Part shown: piece by piece, positions 7,038-16,191 of the stretch | Layout: the number at the start of each line of letters is the position of its first letter | How positions within the stretch are numbered: position 1 is the stretch's first letter | From: Acidimicrobiia bacterium | GTDB taxonomy: Bacteria; Actinomycetota; Acidimicrobiia; Spongiisociales; ZC4RG35 | Direction of reading: 5' to 3' | Length of the DNA: 52,594 nt | NCBI GenBank assembly: GCA_025928935.1 | Contig: JAICNB010000013.1 | Span: forward strand, 1 to 52,594 | Position numbers and translations under genes: made by a program | Notes under the pieces: generated by a model | What the model was told of the DNA's origin: nothing | The model's database searches: none | What the model saw: only the letters and a program-made list of their open reading frames with translations

Positions 7038-8255
7038 CTACCAGTCCCGATAGAAACGACGGGCGTTGCCGTCGGGATCCAGGTAATCCTGGTCAGGAGT
7101 GACGTCGAGTGTGAGCGTCTTCGTTGGCGACGAGACGGTCGGCCCGGTCTCGGCGAAGGAGCGGATCACCTCGGCATGAGGCTTGAGGCTCCCATCGGGT
7201 CGGACCACGCCAAAGTGCCTCTCGTGTTTGGCTCCACCCTCGTCACACGGGGGACGGTCCCACAACTCGGGGTCGTAGTCGGCAAAGCACCACATGATGG
7301 CGCCGGTGGAGCCGACCTCGATGAGACGGGGCAGCACGGCGGCGACGTACTCGGCAAAGGCCTCCTCTCCCGCCATGAACTGCTCCCGGGGCGATCCGTA
7401 GGCGGTCCATTCCCAGATCTCGGAGCGGGCGCTGTCGGGCGAGGTGCAGCCACCCCACTCCTCGGCCAGGCAGGGCTTTCCGGTCAGGGCAGTGACCAAG
7501 GCGCAGAGATACGGGACGAAGTCGGGGTCGAGCGGGTCACGGGCCCAGTCGACGTACATTGGGTAGCCGTGCATCACGGCGACATCGCTCTCGGCGAAGA
7601 CATGATCGACACGAAGACCGTTGCCGGCGAACAAGCTCGCGGTGTGGAGCCCGGTGGTGACCGGGTGGACTGGATCTTTCGATTTGACCAGACCTGTCAT
7701 CTCCCGGACCCAGGCCCGTCCAGCCGCTGCATCGGCCGGATGGGCGAAGAGGTCGGGCTCATTGCCGAGGTTCCACATCCACACGGCCGGGTGTTCGTGG
7801 TACTCGCCGACGACGGTCTCGAGCAGCAGTCGCTCGGCCGCCAGGGCGTCGGGATCGTGGAACATGTTCCGATAGGCGCTGTCGACCACGGTGGCCCCGC
7901 TCACCACCTGCCGGACGAGAGGGGACGGGTGCCCGCTCGCACCGGGATCCAGCAGCCAGCCCGGTGACCAGTTGGGCCCGCTCATGTGGCCGGTGAAGAA
8001 GGTGACATCGAGCCCGAGGCCGCGCTCCGCAGCACCATCGAGGACTAGGCCTAGATCCTGGAGACGATCTGGCGAGACGGAGTCGGGCGCGGGCTGCCAG
8101 TCGTCCCAGAGGAGGAAGATCCGGACCACCGTCATACCCAGGGATGCGATCAGGTCGAACTCGTCTTCCACTTCGTCACGGTCGAAGTCGGCCCACCAGT
8201 ACATCGCCTTTCGACGGGGCCAGTAGTTGACGCCGAGGAGGAACGGCTCGCTCAC
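7038..8255 (-). CDS. GH5-like (clan A) beta-glycoside hydrolase, possibly beta-mannosidase/mannanase
   Basis: 405 residues with no signal peptide, so probably cytoplasmic. A TIM-barrel beta-glycosidase is indicated by WNLGNEPD (acid/base Glu166) and, near residue 265, AEEW (nucleophile probably Glu266), the spacing expected for clan A enzymes. The N-terminal GVNYWPRR start and the Trp/Tyr-rich active-site segments fit endo-beta-mannosidase-like GH5 proteins. The true substrate cannot be read. The ATG overlaps the stop of the upstream kinase-like gene by four bases (ATGA), so they are coupled. The GH1 remnant follows. It is intact, with no frameshift. Confidence 0.8.
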   Translation of the reverse strand: MSEPFLLGVNYWPRRKAMYWWADFDRDEVEDEFDLIASLGMTVVRIFLLWDDWQPAPDSVSPDRLQDLGLVLDGAAERGLGLDVTFFTGHMSGPNWSPGWLLDPGASGHPSPLVRQVVSGATVVDSAYRNMFHDPDALAAERLLLETVVGEYHEHPAVWMWNLGNEPDLFAHPADAAAGRAWVREMTGLVKSKDPVHPVTTGLHTASLFAGNGLRVDHVFAESDVAVMHGYPMYVDWARDPLDPDFVPYLCALVTALTGKPCLAEEWGGCTSPDSARSEIWEWTAYGSPREQFMAGEEAFAEYVAAVLPRLIEVGSTGAIMWCFADYDPELWDRPPCDEGGAKHERHFGVVRPDGSLKPHAEVIRSFAETGPTVSSPTKTLTLDVTPDQDYLDPDGNARRFYRDW

Positions 8256-8770
8256 CCGGCACCGGCTATCTCGGCGACGACCCGGGCCGCCGTCTCGTCC
8301 GGCTCCGACTCCCCGGTGTCCACCACCAGGTCCGCCAGCTCGCCGAACAGCGAGTCCCGTTTCTCCAGGTGTTCGGACGACGCCACGCTGCGGCGATGGT
8401 CCCCCCTGGAGGCCCGCTCTTCGAGGATCTCGGGATCGGCTCGGACCCAGATGCAGAAGGTGCCCTCCAGGGCCGAGCGCGCTCCAGGGTCGTCGACCAC
8501 CGAAGCCGCTGCCGCTATCACCGCGGGCTCGGGCCGGGCGAGGGCATCGAGGAGGGCATCTCGCTCCAAGGCGTGGAGCGCGGTGACGCCGTCGGCTTCT
8601 GCGATCTCCCTACCGCTCCGGCCGGTCATCGACTCGATCGTGACGTCGGAGTCGAATACGTCCCGCTCCAGCCCGATGGCCAGCCTGCGCGCCAGGCTGG
8701 TCTTCCCCGAGCCCATCGCCCCGAGGATCACGATATGGCCTGTGGGCCCGCCCTTCTCAGCGGCGGGCAA
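8252..8770 (-). CDS. shikimate-kinase-like P-loop kinase with altered acceptor site
   Basis: 172 residues, shikimate kinase size. The Walker A motif GAMGSGKT is at 17-24, and DSDV near residue 40 matches the family's acidic metal-site segment. The lid region keeps arginines (RGDHRRS) and a C-terminal EKRDSLF segment. The acceptor-binding marks are not conserved: the usual GE--FR arginine is replaced by GVTALHALE, and the glycine triplet that contacts shikimate is replaced by AAAAS. The phosphate acceptor may therefore not be shikimate. It overlaps the downstream glycosidase by 4 bases and the upstream TfoX-N gene by 14 bases, unlike an aro operon. Confidence 0.7.
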   Translation of the reverse strand: MPAAEKGGPTGHIVILGAMGSGKTSLARRLAIGLERDVFDSDVTIESMTGRSGREIAEADGVTALHALERDALLDALARPEPAVIAAAASVVDDPGARSALEGTFCIWVRADPEILEERASRGDHRRSVASSEHLEKRDSLFGELADLVVDTGESEPDETAARVVAEIAGAG

Positions 8771-9065
8771 GCGACGTCTCTATCCAGTGAGACACGCTCT
8801 CGTTGGACGAGAGCGAGCCACCGTCGATCATCACCCATCCCGGCACGGGCTGATCGGCGAAGAGGAGGGGTCTTACCCCGTCGGATGCGAGAGCGGCATC
8901 CCATACCTGCCTGCCGACGTCGACGCACAGGTCCGAGCCCATCACGGCCACCACGAGATGCCCGTCGATGAAGTAGCCATCGCCGTCGAGGATCCGGCTC
9001 TCGGTCAGCTCGCCGCGTCCGGCCAGCTGGGACTCGATTTGCTCGATGAGCTGGGCCCGCTCCAT
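8757..9065 (-). CDS. TfoX N-terminal domain protein
   Basis: 102 residues, the size of a lone TfoX_N domain. The pattern of this small alpha/beta fold is present: LTESRILDGDGYFIDG (family: a glycine-rich strand pair after a variable helix), VGRQVWDAAL, then GVRPLLFA and PVPGWVMID (family: GVRPM-F and P-KGWV-V). Free-standing actinobacterial members have no established function; the name comes from the proteobacterial competence regulator, and competence should not be assumed. It is one base from the gltB stop and overlaps the kinase-like gene, so it is in the gltB transcript. Confidence 0.75.
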   Translation of the reverse strand: MERAQLIEQIESQLAGRGELTESRILDGDGYFIDGHLVVAVMGSDLCVDVGRQVWDAALASDGVRPLLFADQPVPGWVMIDGGSLSSNESVSHWIETSLARR

Positions 9066-9066
9066 G

Positions 9067-12000
9067 TCAGCCGGTGACGGGCACCTCGGTCACCGTCGTC
9101 TCCACGGTCTCGAGGGGTGGCCCGGATGCTGAGATGATCCAGAATCCTCCTTGCTGGCCGCCCCAGTCGGAGAGGATCTGCTCCGCCACCGGGCTCGCCG
9201 TGTGGTCCCGGTGAGCCTCGACCAAGCTCCGGATCTCTGCCAGGTCGGCATCCGAGGGACGGCGGGCAGATGGGGCGGTGTCTGCGAGCATGGCTTTGAG
9301 GCTGAGATCGGGATCCCACACATAGGCGATGCCACCGGTCATGCCGGCGGCGAAGTTCCTACCGACATCACCGAGCACGAGGACCCGCCCACCAGTCATG
9401 TACTCGCAGCCGTGATCGGAGCAACCCTCGATGACCGCGGTGGCACCGGAGTTGCGAACCGCGAACCGCTGGCCGACCCGTCCCGCCAGAAAGGCGCGGC
9501 CACCGGTGGCGCCATACAGCACGGCGTTGCCGGCGGCGTGGGGCAACAGCGACCCGGGCCTGCGTGGCGCAACCGAGATGAGACCGCCACCCATCCCCTT
9601 TCCCAGATAGTCGTTCGATGTTCCCTCGAGATGGAGGTCGACCCCGGAGCAAAGCCATGCCCCGAAGCTCTGCCCGGCGGTGCCGGCCAACTTGACCACG
9701 ATGGTGCCGTCGGGGAGGGCGGCGGCACCATGCCGTGCGGTGATCACCCCCGAGAGCGTGGCTCCGATGGAGCGGTCGACGTTGCGGATCGGGTAAGACA
9801 ACTCGACGGCCTGGCCGGTGGAGATAGCAGCCTCACAATCGGCGACCAGCCGCTCCTCGAGGCCGGACAACGGTGTCTTCCGATAGCCCTCGTGGACCTT
9901 GCCTCCCTTGGCGGGGACGAGCATGGCGGAGAGATCGGAAGACAGCGGGTGCTGTGGATCGAGGGGGCGGAGGAGATCGGCCCTTCCCACCAGCTCGGCC
10001 AGCGACCGGGCTCCGAGCGCGGCGATGTGGCGACGGGCCTCTTCGGCAAGACGCCGGAAGAGGAGGACCACCTGATCCGCCGAGCCGGTGAACTTGGCCC
10101 GGAGATCCTCCTGTTGGGTGGTGATCCCGACCGGGCAGGTATTGAGGTGGCACTGGCGAACCATCTTGCAGCCCATGGCGAGAAGGGGCAGTGTGCCGAA
10201 TCCGAACCGCTCGGCGCCGAGCAGGGCCGCCACGACCACGTCACGTCCCGTGCGGAGACCGCCGTCGGTCTCGAGCACCACCCGGGAGCGGAGGCCATTC
10301 GCCGTCAGCACCTGATGTGCCTCGGCCAAGCCGAGTTCCCACGGCGAGCCGGCATGCTTGATGGAGACCAAAGGCGAAGCCCCGGTCCCGCCCTCCGATC
10401 CGGAGATGGTGATCACATCTGCATCCGCCTTGGCTACTCCCACTGCGATCGTGCCCACGCCGGGCTCGCTGACCAGCTTCACCGATACCCGAGCCGTCGG
10501 CTTGAACGCTTTAAGGTCGTAGATGAGCTGGGCCAAGTCCTCGATCGAGTAGATGTCGTGGTGGGGCGGGGGCGAGATGAGCGTGACCCCCGGCTCGGTG
10601 TGGCGGAGCCGGGCGATCTCGGTCGACACCTTGTGCCCGGGGAGCTGCCCGCCCTCGCCCGGTTTCGAGCCCTGAGCCATCTTGATCTGCAGCTCGTCGG
10701 CGGAGTGCAGATAGGCCGGCGTGACCCCGAAACGCCCCGAGGCAACCTGCTTGATCGCCGAGTTCATCGGCGTCCCGAACCGGGCCGGGTCCTCACCGCC
10801 CTCGCCGGAGTTGGAGTACCCGCCGATCAGGTTCATCGCCTCGGCGAGAGCTACGTGCGCCTCGGCGGAGAGGGCGCCATGGGACATGGCGGCCGTCGTG
10901 AAACGACGCATGATCGCCTCTGTCGGCTCGACTTCGTCGAGCGGGATCGGCTCTCGCTGCACGAACGTGAGCAGGTCCCTCACCAGGGCCGGGTCGCGGT
11001 CGGAGATCATCTCGATGTACTTGTCCCAATCCTCCGGGTCGCCGGACCGCACCGCCTTCTGCACCGCCAGCACCACCATCGGGCTGGTCACGTGGGTATC
11101 GGAGCCCCGGCGGTGCTTGTAGAAGCCGCCCGGGTCCGGGGTGCCGTCGACATAGGCTTCGTGACGTTGCAGAGCCTGCCTCCCGAGCTCCCTGAGCCCG
11201 ATCCCGCGGAGCCGCCTCGGGGCGTTGCGGAAGGCACGCCTGCACACATGCTCGGACAGCCCGATCACCTCGAAGAGCTCGGACCCGCGGTAGGCGGAGA
11301 GGGTGCAGATCCCCATCTTCGACATGATCTTGAGCAGACCACCCTCCATGGCATCCCGATAGTTCTCCTGTGCGGTCACCGGGTCGACGTCGATGGCGTC
11401 GGATGCCGCCAGGTCACGGGCGTGCTCGATGGCCAGATAGGGGTTGACCGCTGAGGCCCCGAAGCCGACCATGCAGGCGAGGTCGTGTGGATCGCGAACC
11501 TCGCCGGTTACCACCACCAGGGACACAGATCCCCTGACCCCTTCGTCGATGAGGCGGTGATGCACCGAACCGAGGGCGAGGAGCATCGGCAGCGGGGCCC
11601 TGGTCGCCTCAGTCTCGCGGTCGGAGAGGACGATGATGGTCGCCCCCAGCTTCACCGCCTGCGCCGCCTCGTCGCAGATCTCGTCGAGACGCCGCTCCAT
11701 GCCTTCGGGCCCGTCGCTCACGGCCCAGGTGGTGGCGATCCAGTGGGAGAAGAATCGGGGGTCGCCGGAGCGGACGATCGCCTCCAACTCGGCATCGGAG
11801 AGAATCGGGCTCGACAGCTCGATGAGATGGGCTTGTTGGGGCCTGTCCTCGAGCAACGGGCCTCGTCGCCCGAGCTGGATCCGGAGCGACATGACCAGTT
11901 TCTCCCGGATCGGGTCCATCGGAGGGTTGGTCACCTGGGCGAACTGCTCGTGGAAGAATTGAGACAGCCGGCGGGGACGGGTGGCGAGGACAGCCAGGCC

Positions 12001-13437
12001 CGTGTCGTCTCCCATCGAGCCGAGTGGGTTGTCCCCCATTGCCATGTCGGCGATGACCAGCCTCCGCTCCTCGGCGGTGTAGCCGAACACCCGGCTGAGG
12101 GCGGCGGCATCGAAGCGATCGTCGGCCAGGTCGTCGAACGGAGCCTGGATGCGTAGGGTCTCGGTGCTGACCCAGTCTCCGTAGGGCCGGGCCGCGGCGA
12201 GGTCCCGCTTGACCTCATCCGAGTGGCGAACCTGGCCGGTCACCCCGTCGAAGACGATCAGCTCACCCGGGCCGAGCTGGCCCGTGCTCGTGGCCTTGGC
12301 CTCCTCCTCGGGGCACACACCGGCCTCCGAGGCGACCAGGACCACGTCGGGGCCCACCGCCCACCGGGCGGGACGGAGCCCGTTGCGGTCCATCCCTGCG
12401 AGAAGCGAAGTGCCGTCGGTGGCGGCGATCGAAGCAGGGCCGTCCCAGGGCTCGGTCAGGAAGGCGTGGTACGCGTAGAACCCGGCGAGGTCGGGGTCGA
12501 GGTCGGGCATGTTCTCCCACGCCGCCGGCATCAGCATCTCCTTGACATGACCCAGCGAGCGCCCGCTCCGGATCAGCAGCTCGAAGACGTTGTCCAGGCT
12601 CCCCGAGTCGGAGATGCCCGGCTGGAGGAAGGGGAAGACATCGGGCAGGCGCTCGCCCCAGACACCCGGCGTCGCCGCCTTCTCCCTCGCCACCATCCAG
12701 GACCGGTTGGACTGGATGGTGTTGATCTCCCCGTTGTGGGCCAGGGCCCGGAAGGGCTGGGCGTTGTCCCAGGACGGGAAGGTGTTGGTCGAGTAACGCT
12801 GATGGAATATGGCGAACGCCGTCTCGTAGTCGGGGTCGCGGAGGTCCCAGTAGAAGTCCGAGATCTTCGAGGCGGTGAACAGCCCCTTGTAGACGACGGT
12901 GCGGCTCGATGCGGACGGGATGGAGAGCCCCGGGACCGCTGCTCGCTCGATCCGCTTCCGGGCCAGAAAGAGGCTGCGCTCGAAATCGGCACCTTCGACA
13001 CCGCCGGTCACGATGGCCTGTTCGATGAGGGGTAGGACGAGCCGGGCGTGATCGCCCAGGACGGACGGATCGGTGGGGACCGACCGCCAGAAGAGCACCC
13101 TCATTCCCTCGGCCTCGATCGCCTCGGTGACCACGGAGCGGGAGCCGGCGGCCTCGGTAGGGGTGAGGAAGCACATCACCACCCCGAGACGCCCCGGAGC
13201 CAGCTCCAGGCCGTGCGTCGCCAGTTCCCGATTGATCAGACGGTGGGGAATCTGGGTGAGGAGACCGGCGCCGTCCCCGGTGCCATCGGCGGCTCGTGCC
13301 CCCCGATGATCGAGATTGACCAGGCAGTCCACCGCCAGGCGGGTGATCCGATAGCTGGGGGCCAGGTCGCGGGCGGCGATGAACCCGACGCCACAAGCGT
13401 CGCGATCCGGTCCAGGATCGAAGAAAGATGCGGCCAT
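9067..13437 (-). CDS. gltB: glutamate synthase large subunit
   Basis: 1456 residues, normal for the alpha subunit. The N-terminal class II glutamine amidotransferase domain has its nucleophile in DACGVGF (Cys15; the first 14 residues would be removed). A central domain follows, then an FMN-binding synthase barrel with the ITISGSEGGTGASP loop, and a 3Fe-4S motif in CKMVRQCHLNTCPVG. The C-terminal beta-helix carries many G-x-G repeats. It makes glutamate from 2-oxoglutarate and glutamine-derived ammonia. An ATG with GGGAG just upstream supports the start. No gltD small subunit lies next to it: small genes follow downstream and an LLM oxidoreductase diverges upstream. The partner must be elsewhere, or the enzyme is of the single-subunit type. 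Confidence 0.97.
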   Translation of the reverse strand: MAASFFDPGPDRDACGVGFIAARDLAPSYRITRLAVDCLVNLDHRGARAADGTGDGAGLLTQIPHRLINRELATHGLELAPGRLGVVMCFLTPTEAAGSRSVVTEAIEAEGMRVLFWRSVPTDPSVLGDHARLVLPLIEQAIVTGGVEGADFERSLFLARKRIERAAVPGLSIPSASSRTVVYKGLFTASKISDFYWDLRDPDYETAFAIFHQRYSTNTFPSWDNAQPFRALAHNGEINTIQSNRSWMVAREKAATPGVWGERLPDVFPFLQPGISDSGSLDNVFELLIRSGRSLGHVKEMLMPAAWENMPDLDPDLAGFYAYHAFLTEPWDGPASIAATDGTSLLAGMDRNGLRPARWAVGPDVVLVASEAGVCPEEEAKATSTGQLGPGELIVFDGVTGQVRHSDEVKRDLAAARPYGDWVSTETLRIQAPFDDLADDRFDAAALSRVFGYTAEERRLVIADMAMGDNPLGSMGDDTGLAVLATRPRRLSQFFHEQFAQVTNPPMDPIREKLVMSLRIQLGRRGPLLEDRPQQAHLIELSSPILSDAELEAIVRSGDPRFFSHWIATTWAVSDGPEGMERRLDEICDEAAQAVKLGATIIVLSDRETEATRAPLPMLLALGSVHHRLIDEGVRGSVSLVVVTGEVRDPHDLACMVGFGASAVNPYLAIEHARDLAASDAIDVDPVTAQENYRDAMEGGLLKIMSKMGICTLSAYRGSELFEVIGLSEHVCRRAFRNAPRRLRGIGLRELGRQALQRHEAYVDGTPDPGGFYKHRRGSDTHVTSPMVVLAVQKAVRSGDPEDWDKYIEMISDRDPALVRDLLTFVQREPIPLDEVEPTEAIMRRFTTAAMSHGALSAEAHVALAEAMNLIGGYSNSGEGGEDPARFGTPMNSAIKQVASGRFGVTPAYLHSADELQIKMAQGSKPGEGGQLPGHKVSTEIARLRHTEPGVTLISPPPHHDIYSIEDLAQLIYDLKAFKPTARVSVKLVSEPGVGTIAVGVAKADADVITISGSEGGTGASPLVSIKHAGSPWELGLAEAHQVLTANGLRSRVVLETDGGLRTGRDVVVAALLGAERFGFGTLPLLAMGCKMVRQCHLNTCPVGITTQQEDLRAKFTGSADQVVLLFRRLAEEARRHIAALGARSLAELVGRADLLRPLDPQHPLSSDLSAMLVPAKGGKVHEGYRKTPLSGLEERLVADCEAAISTGQAVELSYPIRNVDRSIGATLSGVITARHGAAALPDGTIVVKLAGTAGQSFGAWLCSGVDLHLEGTSNDYLGKGMGGGLISVAPRRPGSLLPHAAGNAVLYGATGGRAFLAGRVGQRFAVRNSGATAVIEGCSDHGCEYMTGGRVLVLGDVGRNFAAGMTGGIAYVWDPDLSLKAMLADTAPSARRPSDADLAEIRSLVEAHRDHTASPVAEQILSDWGGQQGGFWIISASGPPLETVETTVTEVPVTG

Positions 13438-13538
13438 CGCTCCCTGGGTGTGTCGGGGAGCGCCGAAGTGTAAACAGGGATTCCGGGCCGGCTACCGGTT
13501 TCACCGGACGGCTCGCCTGCATCGTTTAGCCTCGGCGA

Positions 13539-14519
13539 ATGAGATTCGGAGCGTTTGTCCCCCAGGGCTGGCGGCTCGATCTGACCGGGATCGACCGCAC
13601 CGAGCACTGGGAGACCATGACCAGGGTCGCCAGGCGGATCGAAGAGAGCGGATTCGAGTCGCTGTGGGTCTACGACCATTTCCACACCGTCCCCGCACCA
13701 ACCCAGGAGGCGACCTACGAGGCGTGGACATTGATGGCCTCACTCTCGGCTGTGACCAGCACGGTCCGGTTGGGTCAGATGTGCACCTGCAACACCTATC
13801 GGCCCCCTTCCTACCTCGCCAAGGTCGCCGCCTCGATCGATGTGATCTCCGGGGGAAGGCTCGAGATGGGAATCGGCGCCGGCTGGTACGAGCACGAGCA
13901 CGACGGCTACGGGTATCCGTTCCTCGATCCCGGGCCCAGGATCAGGATGCTCGAGGAGGGCGTCGAGATAATGAAGGCGATGTGGACCGAGGAATTGGTC
14001 GACTACGACGGCCGCCACTATCGCCTCGAGGGCGCCATCTGCCAGCCCAAGCCCCTGCAGAGCCCGCATATCCCGCTCTGGGTCGCCGGCGGCGGTGAGA
14101 AGCTGACATTACGGGTGGCGGCCCGCCATGCCCAATACACGAATTTCGGGGTCAAGCCTGAGTGGTTCACCCACAAGTCCGACGTCCTGGCGGCCCATTG
14201 CCGGGACCTCGGCCGCGATTTCGAGGAGATCACACGGTCGGCGAACTTCAACATCGTCTGTGCCGGGACCGAGACCGAGGTGGCGGACAGGATCGATGCC
14301 CTCCAGTCTCGACTGGAGAAATACGTCCCACCGGAGAAGGCTGAGGAGCAGGTCCGCCTCTACCGGCACAACTCGGGGACGCCGGAGCAGGTGATCGCCA
14401 GCCTCAAGGAATGGGAGGCGCTGGGATTGGCGTACGCCATCGTCTACTTCCCCGATGCCGCCTACGACCTCTCCGGCCTCGAGTTGTTCGCACGTGAGGT
14501 GATCCCGGCGTTCGCGTGA
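13539..14519 (+). CDS. LLM-class, probably F420-dependent oxidoreductase
   Basis: 326 residues of the bacterial-luciferase-like TIM barrel. Family marks are the MRFGAFVPQG start, the YDHFHTV segment near residue 46, LGQMCTCNTYRPP around 79-91, and GRLEMGIGAGWYEHEH near 108. The last resembles the F420-contacting GWY--E loop of actinobacterial F420-dependent members. Substrate unknown. A TAGCCT hexamer (13527-13532) ends six bases before the ATG, suggesting leaderless transcription. It is divergent from gltB and convergent with the aminotransferase. Confidence 0.85.
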   Translation: MRFGAFVPQGWRLDLTGIDRTEHWETMTRVARRIEESGFESLWVYDHFHTVPAPTQEATYEAWTLMASLSAVTSTVRLGQMCTCNTYRPPSYLAKVAASIDVISGGRLEMGIGAGWYEHEHDGYGYPFLDPGPRIRMLEEGVEIMKAMWTEELVDYDGRHYRLEGAICQPKPLQSPHIPLWVAGGGEKLTLRVAARHAQYTNFGVKPEWFTHKSDVLAAHCRDLGRDFEEITRSANFNIVCAGTETEVADRIDALQSRLEKYVPPEKAEEQVRLYRHNSGTPEQVIASLKEWEALGLAYAIVYFPDAAYDLSGLELFAREVIPAFA

Positions 14520-14522
14520 TGA

Positions 14523-14567
14523 AATTGGGACGAGGACCTGCGATATGCGGAACTCCGGCTCCCAATT
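14523..14567. terminator. inverted repeat between convergent genes, possible bidirectional terminator
   Basis: AATTGGGA (14523-14530) and TCCCAATT (14560-14567) are perfect eight-base arms, with further short pairing in the 29-base loop. It sits in the 46-base gap between two converging stop codons. There is no long T run, so termination is only suggested by position and symmetry. Confidence 0.4.
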
Positions 14568-15717
14568 ACGTGAGGGCTGTCATCCGAACCAGGGCCTCGG
14601 TAAGGAGGTGGTCGTCTTTGCAGAAAGCGAACCGGATCAGCTTGGAGCCGTCTTCGGCTCGGTGGTAGAAGACACTGGGCGGGATGGCCACCACCCGGGT
14701 CTTCTCGGCCAGGTACCGGCAGAACGAGCGATCATCATCGAAGCCGAATCGCTCGAATCCCGCCATCATGAAATAGGTGCCCTGAGGCCGGTGCACGTCG
14801 AATCCAACCGATTCGAGGCCGTCGGCGAGCAGGTCACGCTTCTCGAGATACGTCGAGCGAAGTTCCTCGTAGAACGTTTTCGGTGCGCCCATGGCCGCGA
14901 TGGCGCCGTGCTGGACCGGCGTGGGCGTGGTGAAGGTGAGGAACTGGTGGGCTGCCCGCACCCCGGCGGTCAAGGACGCCGGGGCGATGGACCAGCCCAG
15001 CTTCCACCCGGTCAGGGAGAAGGTCTTACCCAAGGAGGACAGTGTCAGGGTCCGCTCCCACATCCCGTCGTAGGTGGCCAGACGCCGATGCTCCCCCTCG
15101 TAGACCATCTCCTCGTAGACCTCATCGGTGATGGCGATCACGTCGTGCTCCAGGCAAAGGGCTGCGATTGCCGAGAGCTCCTCGTCGGTGAAGACCCGGC
15201 CGGTGGGGTTGTTCGGGTTGTTGAGCACGATCGCCCTGGTCCTGGAAGAGAACAACGAGCGCAACCTTTCGAGATCCACCTCGAACCCAGGGGGACGCAG
15301 GGTCAGGAAACGCGGCACCGCACCGGTCATCGACACGAACACCGGGTAGGCGTCGTAGAAGGGCTCGATGAGAATGACCTCGTCCCCGGGGTCGATCAGG
15401 CCGAGGAAGGAGGCGGCCAGCGCCTCGGTGCAGCCACAGGTCACGGTCACCTCGCCGGCCGGGTCGAGCTCACGGCCGAGTAGCGGCCCATAGCGAGCGG
15501 CTATCGCCTCTCTCAGGGCGAGGACGCCCTGGCTTGGTGGGTACTGGTCGTGTCCCCCCTCGGCCAGGGAGCGTGCCGCTGCGTCTTTCACGAAGCCGGC
15601 CCCGTCCCAGTTGGGGAAGCCCTGGCCCAGGTTGATGGCATCGAGCTCGAGGGCGAGGGCGGACATCTCGCTGAAAATCGTGACCCCGAAGGGGGCGAGA
15701 CGATCTGCAACTGCCAT
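14566..15717 (-). CDS. PLP-dependent class I aminotransferase
   Basis: 383 residues, fold type I. The INLGQGFPNWD start and the QYPPSQG segment are typical of the kynurenine / methionine aminotransferase (YbdL-like) branch. The PLP lysine is Lys231 in SSLGKTFSLTGWK; the NNPNNPTG motif (167-174) and ITDEVYE (196-202) are also present. It would transaminate an aromatic, sulfur or kynurenine-type amino acid; the exact donor cannot be deduced. Upstream, 20 bases separate it from the stop of the deazaflavin-dependent gene, so it may be the last gene of the long minus-strand operon. Confidence 0.88.
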   Translation of the reverse strand: MAVADRLAPFGVTIFSEMSALALELDAINLGQGFPNWDGAGFVKDAAARSLAEGGHDQYPPSQGVLALREAIAARYGPLLGRELDPAGEVTVTCGCTEALAASFLGLIDPGDEVILIEPFYDAYPVFVSMTGAVPRFLTLRPPGFEVDLERLRSLFSSRTRAIVLNNPNNPTGRVFTDEELSAIAALCLEHDVIAITDEVYEEMVYEGEHRRLATYDGMWERTLTLSSLGKTFSLTGWKLGWSIAPASLTAGVRAAHQFLTFTTPTPVQHGAIAAMGAPKTFYEELRSTYLEKRDLLADGLESVGFDVHRPQGTYFMMAGFERFGFDDDRSFCRYLAEKTRVVAIPPSVFYHRAEDGSKLIRFAFCKDDHLLTEALVRMTALT

Positions 15718-15737
15718 CGGTCGAGATTATGCGGTTT

Positions 15738-16181
15738 TCACTGCGAGATCAGCGGGCCATGCCCGCCAGGTTCGAGGAGTGCGATGGGGATCTCCCGCCC
15801 CGTCCGGCTCTGATACTCGGCGTAGTCATGATACGCGGACACGGCCCTCGGCCACCACGTCGCTCGCTCCGCCACCGACGCCGTCCGTGCGGTGAGCCGG
15901 AGGGTGCGGTTGCCGGTCTGTGCGGTCACAGAGGGATCATCCACCAGGTTCAGGTACCACTCCGGATGTTGATGACGCCCTCCATACGACGCGATCACAG
16001 CCAAGGTCCCCTCTTCCTCGAGATAGAGGAGGGGAACGGTGTGCGGCTCTCCTGTCTTGCGGCCCCGAGTGGTGAGGAGGAGCATGTCGTTGTTCGCCAG
16101 GCGCCGCCCGACCCGGCCACCGGTCAGCCGATACAACGAGCGGTGAATGGCCGACCAGCGCTTCACCGATAGGTCTCTCAT
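15738..16181 (-). CDS. deazaflavin (F420)-dependent nitroreductase-family protein
   Basis: 147 residues from ATG 16181, chosen because longer readings run into the upstream aldo/keto reductase and encode an atypical leader. The core LLLTTRGRKTGEPHTVPLLY is the characteristic strand-turn-strand of the Ddn/FDOR family, followed by VIASYGG and the HPEWYLNL motif. Such small split-barrel proteins bind F420 and reduce quinones or other acceptors, often at the membrane face. The substrate is unknown. It lies 10 bases after the aldo/keto reductase stop, so probably in the same transcript. Confidence 0.85.
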   Translation of the reverse strand: MRDLSVKRWSAIHRSLYRLTGGRVGRRLANNDMLLLTTRGRKTGEPHTVPLLYLEEEGTLAVIASYGGRHQHPEWYLNLVDDPSVTAQTGNRTLRLTARTASVAERATWWPRAVSAYHDYAEYQSRTGREIPIALLEPGGHGPLISQ

Positions 16182-16191
16182 CGGCAGGGTG

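Noticed and set aside
7859-7870. GGAACATGTTCC palindrome resembling an SOS box
   Set aside because: The spacing between GAAC and GTTC is two bases instead of four and it lies in the middle of the GH5-like coding sequence.
9151-11454. A 767-codon plus-strand open frame opposite gltB
   Set aside because: The product is low-complexity and His/Gly/Arg-rich with no domain, while the minus strand encodes complete glutamate synthase.
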